A stretch of DNA of 64,000 bases, from positions 1 through 64,000 of the forward strand of contig JAWPGT010000046.1 of assembly GCA_034638255.1 (NCBI GenBank), written 5' to 3'. Below, piece by piece: positions 34,081 to 45,873 of this stretch; positions within the stretch are counted from its first letter, which is position 1, and each line of letters opens with the position of its first letter. This DNA comes from Coprinus comatus. Lineage: Eukaryota > Basidiomycota > Agaricomycetes > Agaricales > Agaricaceae. The position numbers and the translations under genes were made by a program. The notes under the pieces were generated by a model. It saw only the letters and a program-made list of their open reading frames with translations, did not search any database and had not been told where the DNA came from.

Positions 34081-37000
34081 GCTGCCGCTGCCGCTCTCAA
34101 ATCTGCTTCACCAGAACCTCCTGACCTTTCTGCCATCCCTTCTGAATATCACGAATTTGCCGACGTGTTCAGCAAAGCCAAAGCCAACACATTACCACCT
34201 TACCAACCTTACGACCTTAAGATTGATCTTGAGGAAGGTACCTCACCACCTATTGGTGTGCTCTATTTGTTGTCGCAAATCAAGCTCGAGGCCTTACGTG
34301 AGTTCATCGACGAGAACTTAACTTCTGGTTTCATTTGACAATCTTCTTCTTCTCATGCCACACCCGTTCTTTTCATAAAAAAGAAGGACAGTTCCCTCCG
34401 ACTCTGTGTTGATTTCCGTGGTCTTAATCATATCTCTAAAAAGGACTGTTACCCACTTCCGCTCATTTCCGACCTCTTAGACTCTCCCCAAAAGGCTCAT
34501 ATCTACACCAAGATTGACCTCTGTCATGCTTATCATCTCATTTGTATCGCCGAAGGTGATGAATGGAAAATGGCTTTCTGAACTTGCTACGGTTCATTTG
34601 AATGGCTTGTCATGCCATTTGGGCTTACCAACACTCCCGCCGCTTTTCAACGTTTTATGAATGACATCTTTTCGGATATGCTCGATGTCTGTGTAGTCGT
34701 CTATCTTGACAACATTCTCATTTATTCCGACAACATTGCTTCTCACAAAAAACATGTCCGCAAAGTTCTCAAACGTCTGCACAAGCATGGTCTTTATGCT
34801 CATGCTGACAAGTGTGAATTTCATTCCGAATCAGTGGAATATCTTGGCTACATTCTGTAAGCGCAGGAACGTAGAGCACGACGGGACGCGTAGATTAACG
34901 AAGGAACGAAGTTGATTGATTAAGAAATGAATGAATTACACTGCAGACAATGGTATGAGACTAGAACATGATGTTATACTATAACTACTCACCTGCAGAC
35001 AATGGTATGAGACTAGAAGGTCACCAAGTGTCTGCAGGACGCTTCTACAAGCTGTGACATCACACAGTAACACCACATGATCAGAAAAGCGATCACAAGC
35101 TACAACTCCATCAACTCCTGACATTGGGACTGCCTGGAGCAATCCTGACACATTCTTGGCTCTGGAGGTCTTACTATAGCTCAGGACAAGGTTCAAATTA
35201 TTCAAGACTGGCCTGAACTGAAAAAGGTAAAGGACATTCAATCTTTCTTGGGTTTTGTGAACTTCTATCAGTGCTTTATCTATGGTTATTCTGACATTGT
35301 TGTCCCTCTGACAAGGCTCACTCAAAAGGGTGTTGCTTGGTTGTTTGACAGTGAAGCTTGGGATGCTTTCAATGCTCTCAAAAAAGTGTTTACTTGTGCT
35401 CCTGTGCTTACTCATTGGGTCCCTGATGCTCAAATCATCGTCAAGACCAACACTTCCGACTACGCTCTTGCTGCTATCATTTCTTTACTTACCAACGACG
35501 GTGACATCCACCCCGTTGCTTTCCACTCCCATACCTTCTCTGCTCCCAAACTCAACTACGACACCCACGATAAAGAACTTCTTGCCATCTTCGATGCTTT
35601 CTGAATCTGGCAACACTATCTTGAAGGAGCTTCACTTCCGATTGATGTTGTCACTGATCACAAAAATTTGGAATACTTTTCTACTACTAAGGTTCTTACT
35701 CGTCAGCAAGCTCACTGGTCTGAGTACCTCTCTGGGTTTAATCTTGTTATTCACTTCCGACCTGGACGCCTCGGCACTAAGCCCAATGCTCTTACTCGTC
35801 AGTGGGACATCTACCCTAAGGAGGGGGGAGTTGGCTATGCAGCTGTTAATCCTCACAACTTCCGACCGGTCTTCACTCAAGACCAACTTGCGGCCTCTGT
35901 TCATGCTATGTATCTTCTTACTCCTGCTCTTCGTGCTTCTGTTATTGCTGACATTTCTAAGCTTCATTCCGATATACTCTCTTCTCTTTCTTCCAATGCC
36001 GAGATCGCCGAACACCTCGTCGAACCGACAGGTCGGTGGTCTAGGGACGATCATGGATTCCTTCGCCTTGACGGCAGGATCTACGTCCCTGACACTGAGA
36101 ACCTTCAGGTTTGGGTTATGCAATATCATCACAACCATCCCCTTGCTGGTCATTATAGTCAGAATAAAACTCTTGAGCTTATTCATTGAGACTATACATG
36201 GCCTGGTATTTGGGAAACAGTCAAACTCTTTGTCAAGAGTTGTGTAACCTGTATGCGATCCAAACCGCAGCGTCATCGGCCTTATGGCTTGCTTAAGCCG
36301 CTTCCGATTCCTTCTCGTCCTTGGGATTCTATCTTGATGGACTTCATTGAGAAACTTCCTGCTTCTTCTGGCTTTGATGCGATTCTTGTTGTCATTGACC
36401 GATTCACGAAGCAAGCTGTTTTTATCCCTTGTCATGATACAATTACTTCCGCTGACTTAGCCTGACTATTCGTTATCCATGTGTTCTCGAAGCATGGTGT
36501 ACCATCCCACGTTACTTCCGATTGTGGTTCGGAGTTCGTTTCTCATTTCTTCCGATCGCTTGGTGAAGCATTGAACATGCGACTTCATTTCACTTCAGGT
36601 TATCATCCTGAAGGTGACGGTCAAACTGAACGAACTAACCAAACTCTTGAACAGTACATTTGGATCTACTGTAACTATCAGCAGACTGACTGGTCAGAAC
36701 TTCTTCTGCTCGCCGAGTTCGCGTATAACAATGCACCAAATGCTTCCACTAATGTATCACCATTCTTTGCTAACAAGGGTTACCATCCTAATATTACAGT
36801 TTATCCTGAATGCGACCTGGTGTCCGCTCGAGCTCATGAATTCACGACTAACCTTGATGAGTTGCATGTGACTCTCAAGTTAGAGATTGCTTCTGCTCAG
36901 AAAAGGTATCAGGCTTCCACCAATGCAAAGCGACTTCCATCGCCGAGCTTCAAAGTCGGTGATCAAGCATTTGTTAAGGCTCAATTCTTCCAAACTACTC

Positions 37001-37416
37001 GTCCTGCAAAGAAATTTGCTGAAAAGTATTTGGGTCCTTACAAGATCATTGCACAACCTGGTACACTTTCTTACACACTTCAATTACCTCCAAATTTCCA
37101 TTCTGTACACCCTGTCTTCCATGTATCCATGCTTGAACCGTTTACTGCTAACCCATTTCCGAATCATTCAGATCCTCCGCCACCACTGATTGAAATCGAA
37201 GGTGATGTTGAGTATGAAATCTCCCAAATCATTGATTCCAAGATGGACCGATGTCGGGCCTGCAAACTACTCTACAAAGTCACTTGGTTGGGATACGAGG
37301 ATACGGATGAGGAGTTTTCTTGGTTACCGGCAAATGAACTTGAGCATGCTGTTGAATTGGTTGATGCGTTCCACTGTTCCTATCCCCACCTTCCGGGGCC
37401 TCTATCTTCCCTTTAA
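34081..37416 (+). pseudogene. gypsy-D RT, RNase H, integrase and chromodomain
   Basis: [54 protein letters not shown] and YLDNILIYS, where the second catalytic Asp of YLDD is Asn. RT is split at 34855 by a 295 bp LTR and resumes LGSGGLTIAQDKVQIIQDWP. RNase [37 protein letters not shown]. Integrase: [69 protein letters not shown]-terminus: KYLGPYKIIAQPGTLSYTLQ and a chromodomain-like YEISQIIDSKMDRCRACKLL ... WLGYEDTDEEFSWLPANEL. In-frame stops at about 34336, 34579, 35602, 36187 and 36463 are all TGA. Confidence 0.9.
34856..35150 (-). repeat. copia-2 solo LTR in gypsy-D RT
   Basis: 295 bp, flanked by CATTC (34851-34855, 35151-35155). Excision restores GYILGSGG in the RT thumb. Contains two direct copies of a 24 bp block starting CTGCAGACAATGG. 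Confidence 0.95.
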
Positions 37417-38040
37417 TCATCATTCCCGATCGCCAATTCTGGGCTAGGCCCAACTTCAACTTCTTCCGATTTCATTATTTTGGCCGATTGTGTTTTGATT
37501 TCATGTCTCTATCTCATCTTGTACTATACTCTCTTCTTGTGCTATTATCTTCGACCTATCAGTCATTTCGTGCACTTCAGCCTGTTCCTCTTTGTTTTCA
37601 GCTGTTGGCCTTTACGTTACTACCTATCCTGATTTCTTCCAACAGTCACTGATTCATTTTCGAACTTTTCTTTTATTCTTACTTCACTTTCACACCAGAG
37701 AGCACGAAACGGAATTGTACTTGTAGTAAAAAACAAAAAACTATGATCTACAAGTATGACCGACGCTGACACCTACTCTTCCTCACCATCAGCATCCTCA
37801 TCCTCTTCTCCCTCCTCGTCGCCGCCCTTTACGTCATTCATCTCCTTCAGGTCCTTAAAGGTCTCAAACCCTTCATCTCCATCACCAAAGCCCCCAATGC
37901 CTGTCACTGCCATTCCCAATGCTCCTTCTGCAACTTCCGCCATTCGAAGTAGTGGCTCTCATTGTGTTGTTCCTGGGTATTGATTGTACGCTCCAAACGG
38001 GACACTGCAGCAGTAAACTGGCCAATTGAGGCCGACTCTC
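37417..38040. other. gypsy-D 3' non-coding region
   Basis: Pyrimidine-rich sequence after the chromodomain stop; a Ser-rich short frame at 37756-37983 is not convincing. Confidence 0.4.
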
Positions 38041-38646
38041 AAGTAGGGGGGTGGATGACACCTGACGACGAAGGCCCAGCGACAGGAGCAGCCAGGCTGC
38101 CGAAGATCTCTTCGTGAGTCAATGACAACCCACTGAAATCCATCCACGATGGTGCCGACATGGCCAATGACATTGCCTTGCAAGGTACCAGTCTTTTCTT
38201 CACTGCTCGAACTTCTTCCTTTTTCTTCCCTTTTTCCTTCTTGACCTCCCCTTCCGCGTCCTTGCCGACACAACCCTTCTTATCCTTCGCACACCTCTTA
38301 CAGGGGCCACTCGGTCTGTTACCTTCCTCACACTCCACACCCAAACCAATGCAGCGCTGACAAGGGACCCTTTTCAACCGACTGCGTACTGTAAGCTCAG
38401 GCCGATGGGGTACTGAAACAAAGACTTGCCTGTCGGTGACCACCTTAGCCTTTCCGACGCCGATCACTTCCACCTCCCCCTCGCTGTCTTCCACTACAGG
38501 TTTTGATTTCTTCTTCACCACTACTGCCGACATTTTCCCGTCGGACTCCTGATGCCTCTTCACCATCTCAACATCTTGTCCTTGTAAGGAGGTCGAAGAT
38601 ACCATTGGGGTAATGGGTGGTGGTGTAGGGAGGCGTGGCAAGTCAT

Positions 38647-39973
38647 CAGGACTTTGCGCAATTCCTTCAGACTCCTTGGACCTCCTTGGACCTCCTTGAA
38701 GGTGGCCCCAAGGAAGTTCAAGGAGTCTGAAGGAAATCTCAAGTAACATGATTATTTTCACATTTCTCCTTGGATTGCCTTGGGGGAGCCTGCCCAAGGA
38801 ACTCCAAGTAGGTCCCTCTACCTTCAGGAAGCTTGGAACTACTTGAGCATCACATGGGAACACATTTAGAAGCTTTGAAATAATATAATATAATATATTC
38901 TTAATCATTTTTTCAAGAGTAGTAGGAGTTAAAAAAAGAAATATGTATTGTGAATCTAATCTAATACAAGTGTAATAATATAATAGCTAAACTACTAATA
39001 AACGTGAAGAGATTTCGGAACAATATTATCAGTAAAGGTGAATTTATTGTAGATAAAAATAATCAACTTACATGAAATTATAAGGAATCCATCATAGCAC
39101 ACCGAGTTCTTCACCAAGTCGCGCGTAAATACTTGCATTCAAAAGCTGTAATCAATAGCATTCTGTAGCACCTAAGAACGCGTAAAAACACGAAGATATG
39201 GGTATGTTAAAGGGGAATGTATGTTGAAAGTATATAAAAATGAGAGAACTTACTTTTACCCAATGAATACCCCACCATATCGCGTCGTTCTACCCTCTAT
39301 CAATTCGTCTCTTCAATGCGGTGCCAACGAGCCTAAAATCGTGGTGTATGACGCGAAATTGATTGTGTTAGTGGTCTTGACATCTGATGGTTGTGAAGTG
39401 GGGAGTGTGACAGGGCCTGTGTTTGGTATGTTGTGGGTGGGGAGGGGTAGGCCAGGCTACACAAGCCAAGAGTTGAGTAGGAAGGTCATAGGTGTGGGGT
39501 TGAGTATTTCGTCAGGGGGATTGGAAGGGATGGGGGAAGACAGAGGCAGTAACATCAGTATGTGATGTGTCCATGTTCACATTGTCACATGATCACATAT
39601 TTTCAAAATTTCGTGAAGTCCAAATTACAGAATGTTCCTCAAGGGTGTCACACCTTCAAATCTTGGCTTCCTGGCACGTTCTTGGGCTCTACAGAACCGC
39701 ACAAATGACACCTATTCAATAGTACTAATTATATAGCCCCACGACGTGTACCCATTGCACAATTGTCAATTTATTGATTTCCCTACTGTGATGCTACTTA
39801 ATAATAATAATTCTCAAAGTATATTTGGTTGGCACTTGGGAGAACTTGAATTTCCTTGTTGAAAATTTTTTCCTTGGAGCTCCTTGGGGCATTATTCACC
39901 AAGGTACTACAAGGAGTATAAGCTTGAAAAGGAAGCTCAAGTAGCCCAAAGGAAATGCGCAAAGTCCTGATGA
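38647..39973. mobile_element. about 1.3 kb non-autonomous TIR element inside the antisense gene
   Basis: Ends are inverted copies: CATCAGGACTTTGCGCA at the left and TGCGCAAAGTCCTGATG at the right, extended by a weaker inverted match (TTCCTT...CTTGGA). Repeated CTTGGA/TCCAAG motifs cluster near both ends (38670-38860 and 39870-39960). No convincing ORF. A target duplication could not be fixed, so the superfamily is open. Confidence 0.6.
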
Positions 39974-40029
39974 AGGTCAGAGCTGGGGTAGATGGCAGTG
40001 TCGTCGGCACCTCCGTGGTGGCCATTACC

Positions 40030-40173
40030 GCCGGTTCTTCCACAGGACTGGTGGGGGTCGAGGACGCCGGTTCTTCCACAGGACTGGTGGGGGTCGAGGA
40101 CGCCGGTTCTTCCACAGGACTGGTGGGGGTCGAGGACGCCGGTTCTTCCACAGGACTGGTGGGGGTCGAGGAC
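40030..40173. repeat. 36 bp tandem repeat, four copies
   Basis: Four perfect or near-perfect head-to-tail units (40030-40065, 40066-40101, 40102-40137, 40138-40173). In frame on the minus strand they encode VEEPASSTPTSP repeats of the antisense protein. Confidence 0.95.
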
Positions 40174-40472
40174 GCCGGTACAGCCTGAGCGGCCTTCCAC
40201 ACCGCCTCAAACACATCCCTCTGTTCGCTGGTCATATTGAGGAAGTCGTACATGGTTGGAATGGTGGCCATGCCGTTGTAGTGTTGCCATCACTGCCCCT
40301 CACCTTTTATGCCCCATTTCCGACTGTCACGTGCCCAACACATGGCAACTTCTCAACTTCTTTTTGCCTCATGGTTACCATGCCCCTTCCAACTTCACTT
40401 CCCTGCAGTCACTTTAACTTTCCATGTTCACCACACTAAGTCCTCGAGGGCTTGGCCTTAATGGGGGGGCAC

Positions 40473-40988
40473 TGTCACGTACCGTGCCACCAACCGACCT
40501 TCCGACAACTCTTCCGACACTCTGACAGTTCCGACTGTCAATCTTGTTATCAGTCGCCGACCTCTTGGACCTTCATCTCTTATCTGCTCATCCTATTCCA
40601 ACTTCCTGTTTCGGTTACTTCCCTTTTCAGTCGGCATCATCCTTTTTAGTATGTCGGCCTGTTGTCCTATTATCTTATATTTTGATATGTTATATTCCAA
40701 TATCAGTAAACAATGTATTTAATCGCTAGTCGCTCATGTACATTCCGTAGTCTGATATCAACATAGTATCCGCACTCATCTCTGTCTCTGTCTTGTTCCA
40801 ACTCTAAGTCAATCTTGTCTCTGCTCTTGTTCTCTACTCTCCTCCGTAATTCCTTCCGACATTCTTTCCGACTGTTCGGTCCTCTTGCAAGTGAGGCTAA
40901 TCACAGTATCGGAAGGGCGCAACACATACGTTGAAGCTGAAGCCTCAATCCGACGTTGCTAGCTCATCTCTGATCCCTGTTCTTAACA
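40473..40988 (+). repeat. gypsy-D 3' LTR
   Basis: 516 bp partner of 31213-31730; preceded by the purine tract AATGGGGGGGCAC. Confidence 0.95.
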
Positions 40989-40993
40989 CCTCT

Positions 40994-42249
40994 CAACAAT
41001 GGCTGAAACATCACTGAACCCATACCAACTGCAAAAACAACTGAATTGTCTGCTAAGCGGACAGGAATGCGAGCTGGGGAGTAGGTCTTGAACCAGTGAA
41101 GGTGTGGGGTCATATGAGAAGTGGCCCCAGTGTCTGCAAGCCAATGAAAGTCAGAATCCAGCTGAAGAGGTGATGAAGAAGAGGAAGAAGAGAGACAACT
41201 TGCATTGCCAGCAAATTCCTTGATGCAGGCGGCCGATTCAGCGATGGAGGCAGTGGGAGAAGGTGTAGGAGCTTCTGAGGCCTTGTTGGCCTGAGTTTGA
41301 CGCGAATTGGAACGCTTTTTCTACAGCCTTCTTCTGAGCCTTCTCATATTGCCAGCATTTGGCCATAACATGACCAGTCCTGCTACAAAAATCGCATTTC
41401 TGAGACAAGGAGGAGGGCTGGGACCTTGCCGAAAAAGCGGAGGCATGGGAGGGAAGGTCTACTGCCCTTCTACGATGTTGAATTTCCTCACTGATGAATG
41501 CCTGGTGAATGGTGGCCTTGTCAAGTTTGTCAAGGAGGAGGAGGTGGGAGGTGAAGGAGGAGTAATCCTCAGATGGGAGGGCTCTAATAAGAGCCATGGA
41601 AGCGAGTTCTTCATCCAGGGAGGCCAGGGAGAAGCCCTGTGGGCGAAGATCTTTGATTTTCTTCATACATTCCTCCACCCTGTTGATCAAAGACTGCAGA
41701 GATTCATCATCCCCCTTCCTAATGCTAAAAAGGTCGTCATAGCTGTTGAACCTAGCCCCAGGCCTCCTCTGCAAGTGAACAGCCTCCAAACTCTTCCACA
41801 TCTTACATGGATCATCCTGAATCCCATTGAAATGAATCCTCTGGTCTGGCTCAACCATGAGGAACAACCAGCCAGCAGTCTTGTCAGCCTTGGCTTCCCA
41901 AGCATCTAGAGCCTCAGAATGAGAGGCAGGGGTTGGTGCAGAAGGGGAAGAAGTAGTGGTTGACTCTGTGGTGGTGGCAGGTGTTGTTGAAGAAACAGCA
42001 GGTGGGGAAGGGGTAGGCTTGGAGTAGGCACCTGAAACGACTTTCCAGAGCCCTGAAGCGCGGAACTACGCTTCCATTTCGCCTACCCAGGTAGAGTAGT
42101 TGGTACTGTTGAGTTTGACAAAGTTTGGTGATGAGGAAGCCATATTTGATAGAGGAAATGCAAAAATAGTGCAGAGAATGAAGTGAGAGACTGAGTGTGT
42201 GTGAGATAAAAACGCGTCTGTAAGTCTTTAAAGCGCGGGGCCCATAACC
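40994..42249 (-). pseudogene. copia-2 leader, Gag and protease
   Basis: Minus strand from the primer-binding site GGTTATGGGCCCC (42249-42237), then Gag from 42143: MASSSPNFVKLNSTNYSTWV, a TAG after GEMEA, then WLFLMVEPDQRIHFN, CKMWKSLEAVHLQRRPG (UBN2-like Gag core), LINRVEECMKKIKDLRPQGF, and a CCHC knuckle CDFCSRTGHVMAKC. A frame change near 41240 is followed by the protease (FHWLADTGATSHMTPHLHWF, about 41100-41160). It is cut at 40994 by gypsy-D and resumes at 31212. Confidence 0.88.
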
Positions 42250-42507
42250 TGTAAGCACAGGAACGTAGAGCACAATGGGACACATAGATTAACAAAGGAA
42301 CGAAGGTGATTGATTAAGAAATGAATGAGTTACACTGCAGACAATGGTATGAGACTAGAACATGATGTTATACTATAACTACTCACCTGCAGACAATGGT
42401 ATGAGACTAGAAGGTCACCAAGTGTCTGCAGGACGCTTCTGCAAGCTGTGACATCACACAGTAACACCACATGATCAGAAAAGCGATCACAAGCTACAAG
42501 TCTATCA
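42250..42507 (-). repeat. copia-2 5' LTR, first part (split by KDZ element)
   Basis: 258 bp. Together with 55121-55157 (37 bp) it makes exactly 295 bp, the length of the three other copia-2 LTRs. Begins TGTAAGCACAGG on the plus strand and breaks off at GTCTATCA, the KDZ target site. Confidence 0.93.
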
Positions 42508-43560
42508 CACCTGTGGTTCCCACACCACCTGTCCATTTAGACAGGGCCGTGTGGCCCACCGCCACCTCCAAATGGACACGAATTTAGTAAATACACGGGC
42601 AACGAATAATTATGCAATAATCGTAGGAACTCTAACATTTTCGTTACCCATTCCTCAGTCAGTAGTAGAGTATCCCATAGCATATCACTTTTGTAGTCTT
42701 TATAGTAAGTCGACTATAAATAATTAATCATATATTATTATGTTGACTACAGTCCACACTAATGATAAACGGACGTGCCGGTGAGGTTGGTCATTCCGTC
42801 CGAGATGTTTTATATGTTTTTCATAAAATGATGTGATCAATCATTGACATCAATCATCGATCATCATTTGATCACCATCATACCATTGACTAATGTCAAG
42901 CTGTCTGTCATTATCATACTATATGTCAAGGTATGTTTTGTGTCCTTATCCTTCAGGCTTCGATTGTACGTCCCTTGTTAATGTTTTTTTTTAATGTCAC
43001 AAGATGTTGCTGTGTCCGGACTCCGAGACATGTTGTCACGTCCCACACATATATATATCATAATATCATGTCCTTCTTGCACCACCAGTACTCCATTCCC
43101 TCTCTCCATATGTCTTCTGAGTAATGTATATGTTTTCTATGTGCATCTTTTTTTTCTTTCTAAAGTTTATTTGCAGCTTCCTCTATCATCGCTACACACA
43201 ACACTACTTTTTGTAAATTTATTATTTCCTATGTTTTCTTTCTTTCTTCATGTACAATGTTTATATTTTTTTACAACATTACCTCTATAGCAACCTTGAC
43301 AGAATCTGTCAACGGTATTGTCGTAACTTGAGTCTTGCCTGAGTCTTGCGCACATTTTCCACGACTCAGATTTATGTCCTCGGGCAGCAGGTGTCCATGG
43401 GAATGACACACTGAGAATCCCGCTGTCACCTCAACTATGATTCTCATTCTCGTTACTGTGTAGACAATAAATTAAGCATAGATGAACACTGAGAATCCCG
43501 CTGTCACTTTAACTATGATTCTCAGTCTCATTACCGTGTAGACAATCTAAACAATTGCTC
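42508..43560 (+). repeat. KDZ left terminal inverted repeat
   Basis: Near-perfect inverse of the right end for ~150 bp, then a diverged match. It includes blocks such as GCTTCGATTGTACG (about 42959) and the doubled GAGAATCCCGCTGTCAC block (about 43413 and 43492), all found inverted at the right end. Confidence 0.85.
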
Positions 43561-43643
43561 TTCATCATTATGAGCTCCAAGAAATAATGCATATTGATTC
43601 ATCTTGTATCAAAAACACAAGACAAAAATAAATAAGAACTAAC

Positions 43644-45624
43644 TTAACGAAAAACTGGAACGTGGCAACCATTGAGCCGTTTACTCTTTCTTGATCCATT
43701 AGAGTCAACAGGTGGAGAAGAAGCCGAAGAGGGAGCGGAGGTAAGTGACATATCAGGAGCAATGGAAGGAATAGATGACATATCTGAGGCAACGTCAGGT
43801 ATGATGGAAACGGAGGAGGGAGCGGGAGTAACAGAAGGAATAGAAGAACAAGGGGGTGTTGGTGACGTCAACTGTAGAGGTACTTCTGGAAGAGGAGGGG
43901 AGGTAGCAGAAGCAGCGGGGGGGATAGAAGTGCGGCAGGGTGTTGTCGATGCTGTATGTTGCGGCTCTTCGTCAAGGGGTGGTGTAGTAGTGCAATTTTC
44001 CCCCAGATGAGTAGAATGTCCTTCAGTGATTGAATCTGGTGAGAATGCACGAAGTTGATTTGGGGTAAAGGCACGGAGACTCCCAGTAGTCTCAGAATCA
44101 CTTTGTTCTTCAGAGTCACTGTGAACAGTCTCGGGGGAAATAAAGGGGGGGAGTTGAGCAGCAGCTTTTGTTGCTTTTGTTTTCCGTCGTTTCCTCAACA
44201 TCTCCTCATTATCCATCCTCCGCGCTCGCTTCTTTCCCTTGTCAGAACGTTCCTTCCTGATAACATCCGGAAATGCACTCCCTTCACCATCCTCAGCCAG
44301 GAATCTAGCGAGATCTTCACCAGTTAGACGCTCCCACTTGCATGTTTTAGAAAAAAGGGCGTCACGAAGCTTGCGCAAACCTTCAACTGCAATTGCTGAT
44401 GGGTTGGCGAAGGTTAAGCTTGTGGGCCAGCCTACAATTCTCACCCGGTAGCGAGCCACAAGCTTCTTGTAAGATTTATAGTTCATGGCAATATCTTTGA
44501 TACCGGTTATCTCCTCTAAAATTCAAGTCAGTAAAAAGATAGATAATAGTCGTAAAATAGACATACTTAGCCCATCGCCAATCAAAGCAGCACACTCTTT
44601 TCGAAGAGTACCTTTATCTTGTTTTGTCATTTGACCTAAAGTAGAAATTCAAAACAAAAAAAAAATTAGTCTAAGAATGGTTTTAAAATTTGAGAGAAAG
44701 CTTCACCTTGTTTGAAGGTACTAGAGTAGCACTCCAGACGACTCATAACCTCCATTGGGTTATAACCAAGGCTAGACTTGTAGAAGTCGGTGGCATTTAT
44801 GGTTTCGAATGTCATTGGGTTATACGTGTTGTTCATGTGTCCTCTGCCAACCGTGAAGATGGAGGCGGCACCAGAACGCCCATTTAGATTTATCAACTGA
44901 AGAGAAATTAATCATCCATTTAACATATATAAAGAACAAAATACTCACTTCATTTTTAACACGCTCAGTAACAGAATAAACGTCTTGAGTTGCACTTTTG
45001 TTGTTTGTGCACGCACCTGTTGCCTTCAATTCACGATAATCTTCTAGTTGTTTTATGAGAGCAAGTTTCTCTTCCTCCGTCAAAGGATTATTGTCACGTT
45101 CACGATTTTCATTTTCTTCTCTAACTTTAGCTTGGATTTCTTTGAGTTTACTCCGTTTACCAACAGGAACATCTCCAAAAGGGGTTAGAAGGTAAGTTAA
45201 ATGACCAGAGATTAAACTTACTGGAGTTAATTTCGATGCGTTTTGTGTGGACTTGAGCATTGAAAAGAAATGATTTCCTCTTAGTTTTGAATGAAGAGGA
45301 ATAATATATCTCGTTGTGTATCTTCTTCTCCACCTTGCCATATTTTTGCGCTATCCTCTCAATTTCTTCCTTATTTTTATGATGGATCTCTGCAATCTCA
45401 TTACGACATGCTTCTTCCAACTCTCTCCTCCTCTTCTGCTTGATTTTATTTGTATTTCGTTGAGCCTCCGACTGTCGACCATTTTTGCGTTTGCATAGAG
45501 GTTGGACTGGTTTGAATGGGTTGCGAAGGGCATAAGTCTCGTCACCCGCAACTTCAGGAACAGGGGAGTCTGTTTCACGATCCATGGGCGTAGTGGAACG
45601 TTCATCTGGATCAGAGGTTGACAT
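43644..45624 (-). CDS. KDZ-associated accessory protein (conserved basidiomycete family)
   Basis: Starts MSTSDPDERSTTPMDRET at 45624 and ends KSKRLNGCHVPVFR at 43644; about six exons. N-terminal basic coiled coil (NKIKQKRRRELEEACRNEIA); then the block VGKRSKLKEIQAKVREENEN and LTEEEKLALIKQLEDYRELK; NGRSGAASIFTVGRGHMNNT; then AMNYKSYKKLVARYRVRIVGW followed by LTFANPSAIAVEGLRKLRDA and TCKWERLT; a basic KKRARRMDNEEMLRKRRK patch; and a Ser/Pro/Thr-rich tail. The NY-x-xY...GWP...NPS...LRKLRDAL block matches, as I recall, a family of uncharacterised agaricomycete proteins often found beside KDZ transposases. It may bind DNA or the element ends (inference). Exon borders in 44500-45250 are approximate. 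Confidence 0.7.
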
Positions 45625-45873
45625 AATAGTATAGGAGGGAGGGTCGAGAAATTTGGGAACAAACAATAATCAGGACCGTTGACGTGAGACCGGTTTCGAT
45701 TTCGTAAAATTTGAATAAGTCCGATAATCCAAGTAGGAAGTAATTAACGGCGAATCACTGCCATTACTAGATTGAGGATCAGGTATCTATTGTTAGTCAA
45801 AGTCTTTGTTTATGAAGACATGATCCTTCGCTTACCTTCTTTCTATCCCTCTCATTCCCTTTCACCTTCAACG

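Larger units (their letters stand above)
38041..40271 (-). pseudogene. antisense accessory gene in gypsy-D with a cysteine-cluster domain, split by a TIR insertion
   Basis: Reads on the strand opposite to gag-pol. 5' part (40271-39975): MATIPTMYDFLNMTSEQRDV, then four copies of VEEPASSTPTSP, then TTLPSTPAL. 3' part (about 38646-38041): DDLPRLPTPPPITPM, Lys-rich acidic stretch, then a cysteine cluster PCQRCIGLGVECEEGN ... GPCKRCAKDKKGCVG, a basic region, and a C-terminal GLSLTHEEIFGSLAAPVAGP. The C-x2-C-x6-C / C-x2-C-x6-C spacing resembles a Zn2Cys6-like DNA-binding cluster. The two parts are separated by a 1.3 kb element with TIRs. Function unknown; similar cysteine-cluster proteins recur in agaricomycete genomes as I recall. 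Confidence 0.6.
31213..40988 (+). mobile_element. gypsy-D: full-length Ty3/gypsy element nested in copia-2
   Basis: 9776 bp. LTRs at 31213-31730 (518 bp) and 40473-40988 (516 bp), TGTCA...TTAACA. Target duplication CCTCT (31208-31212, 40989-40993). Order: LTR, leader, gag, protease, RT (split by a copia-2 LTR), RNase H, integrase, chromodomain, then 3 kb of 3' region with an antisense gene, polypurine tract AATGGGGGGGCAC, LTR. Coding regions are broken by at least six stops, nearly all at CGA-to-TGA positions. Confidence 0.95.

Noticed and set aside
39955..40240. Plus-strand repeat ORFs over the 36 bp tandem array
   Set aside because: Frames open in several phases only because the unit is a multiple of three; the minus-strand frame continues into a longer protein with a sensible start.
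42237..42249. Copia-2 LTR at 42250 as another solo LTR in a host gene
   Set aside because: It is followed directly by a primer-binding site and Gag on the minus strand, so it is the 5' LTR of copia-2.
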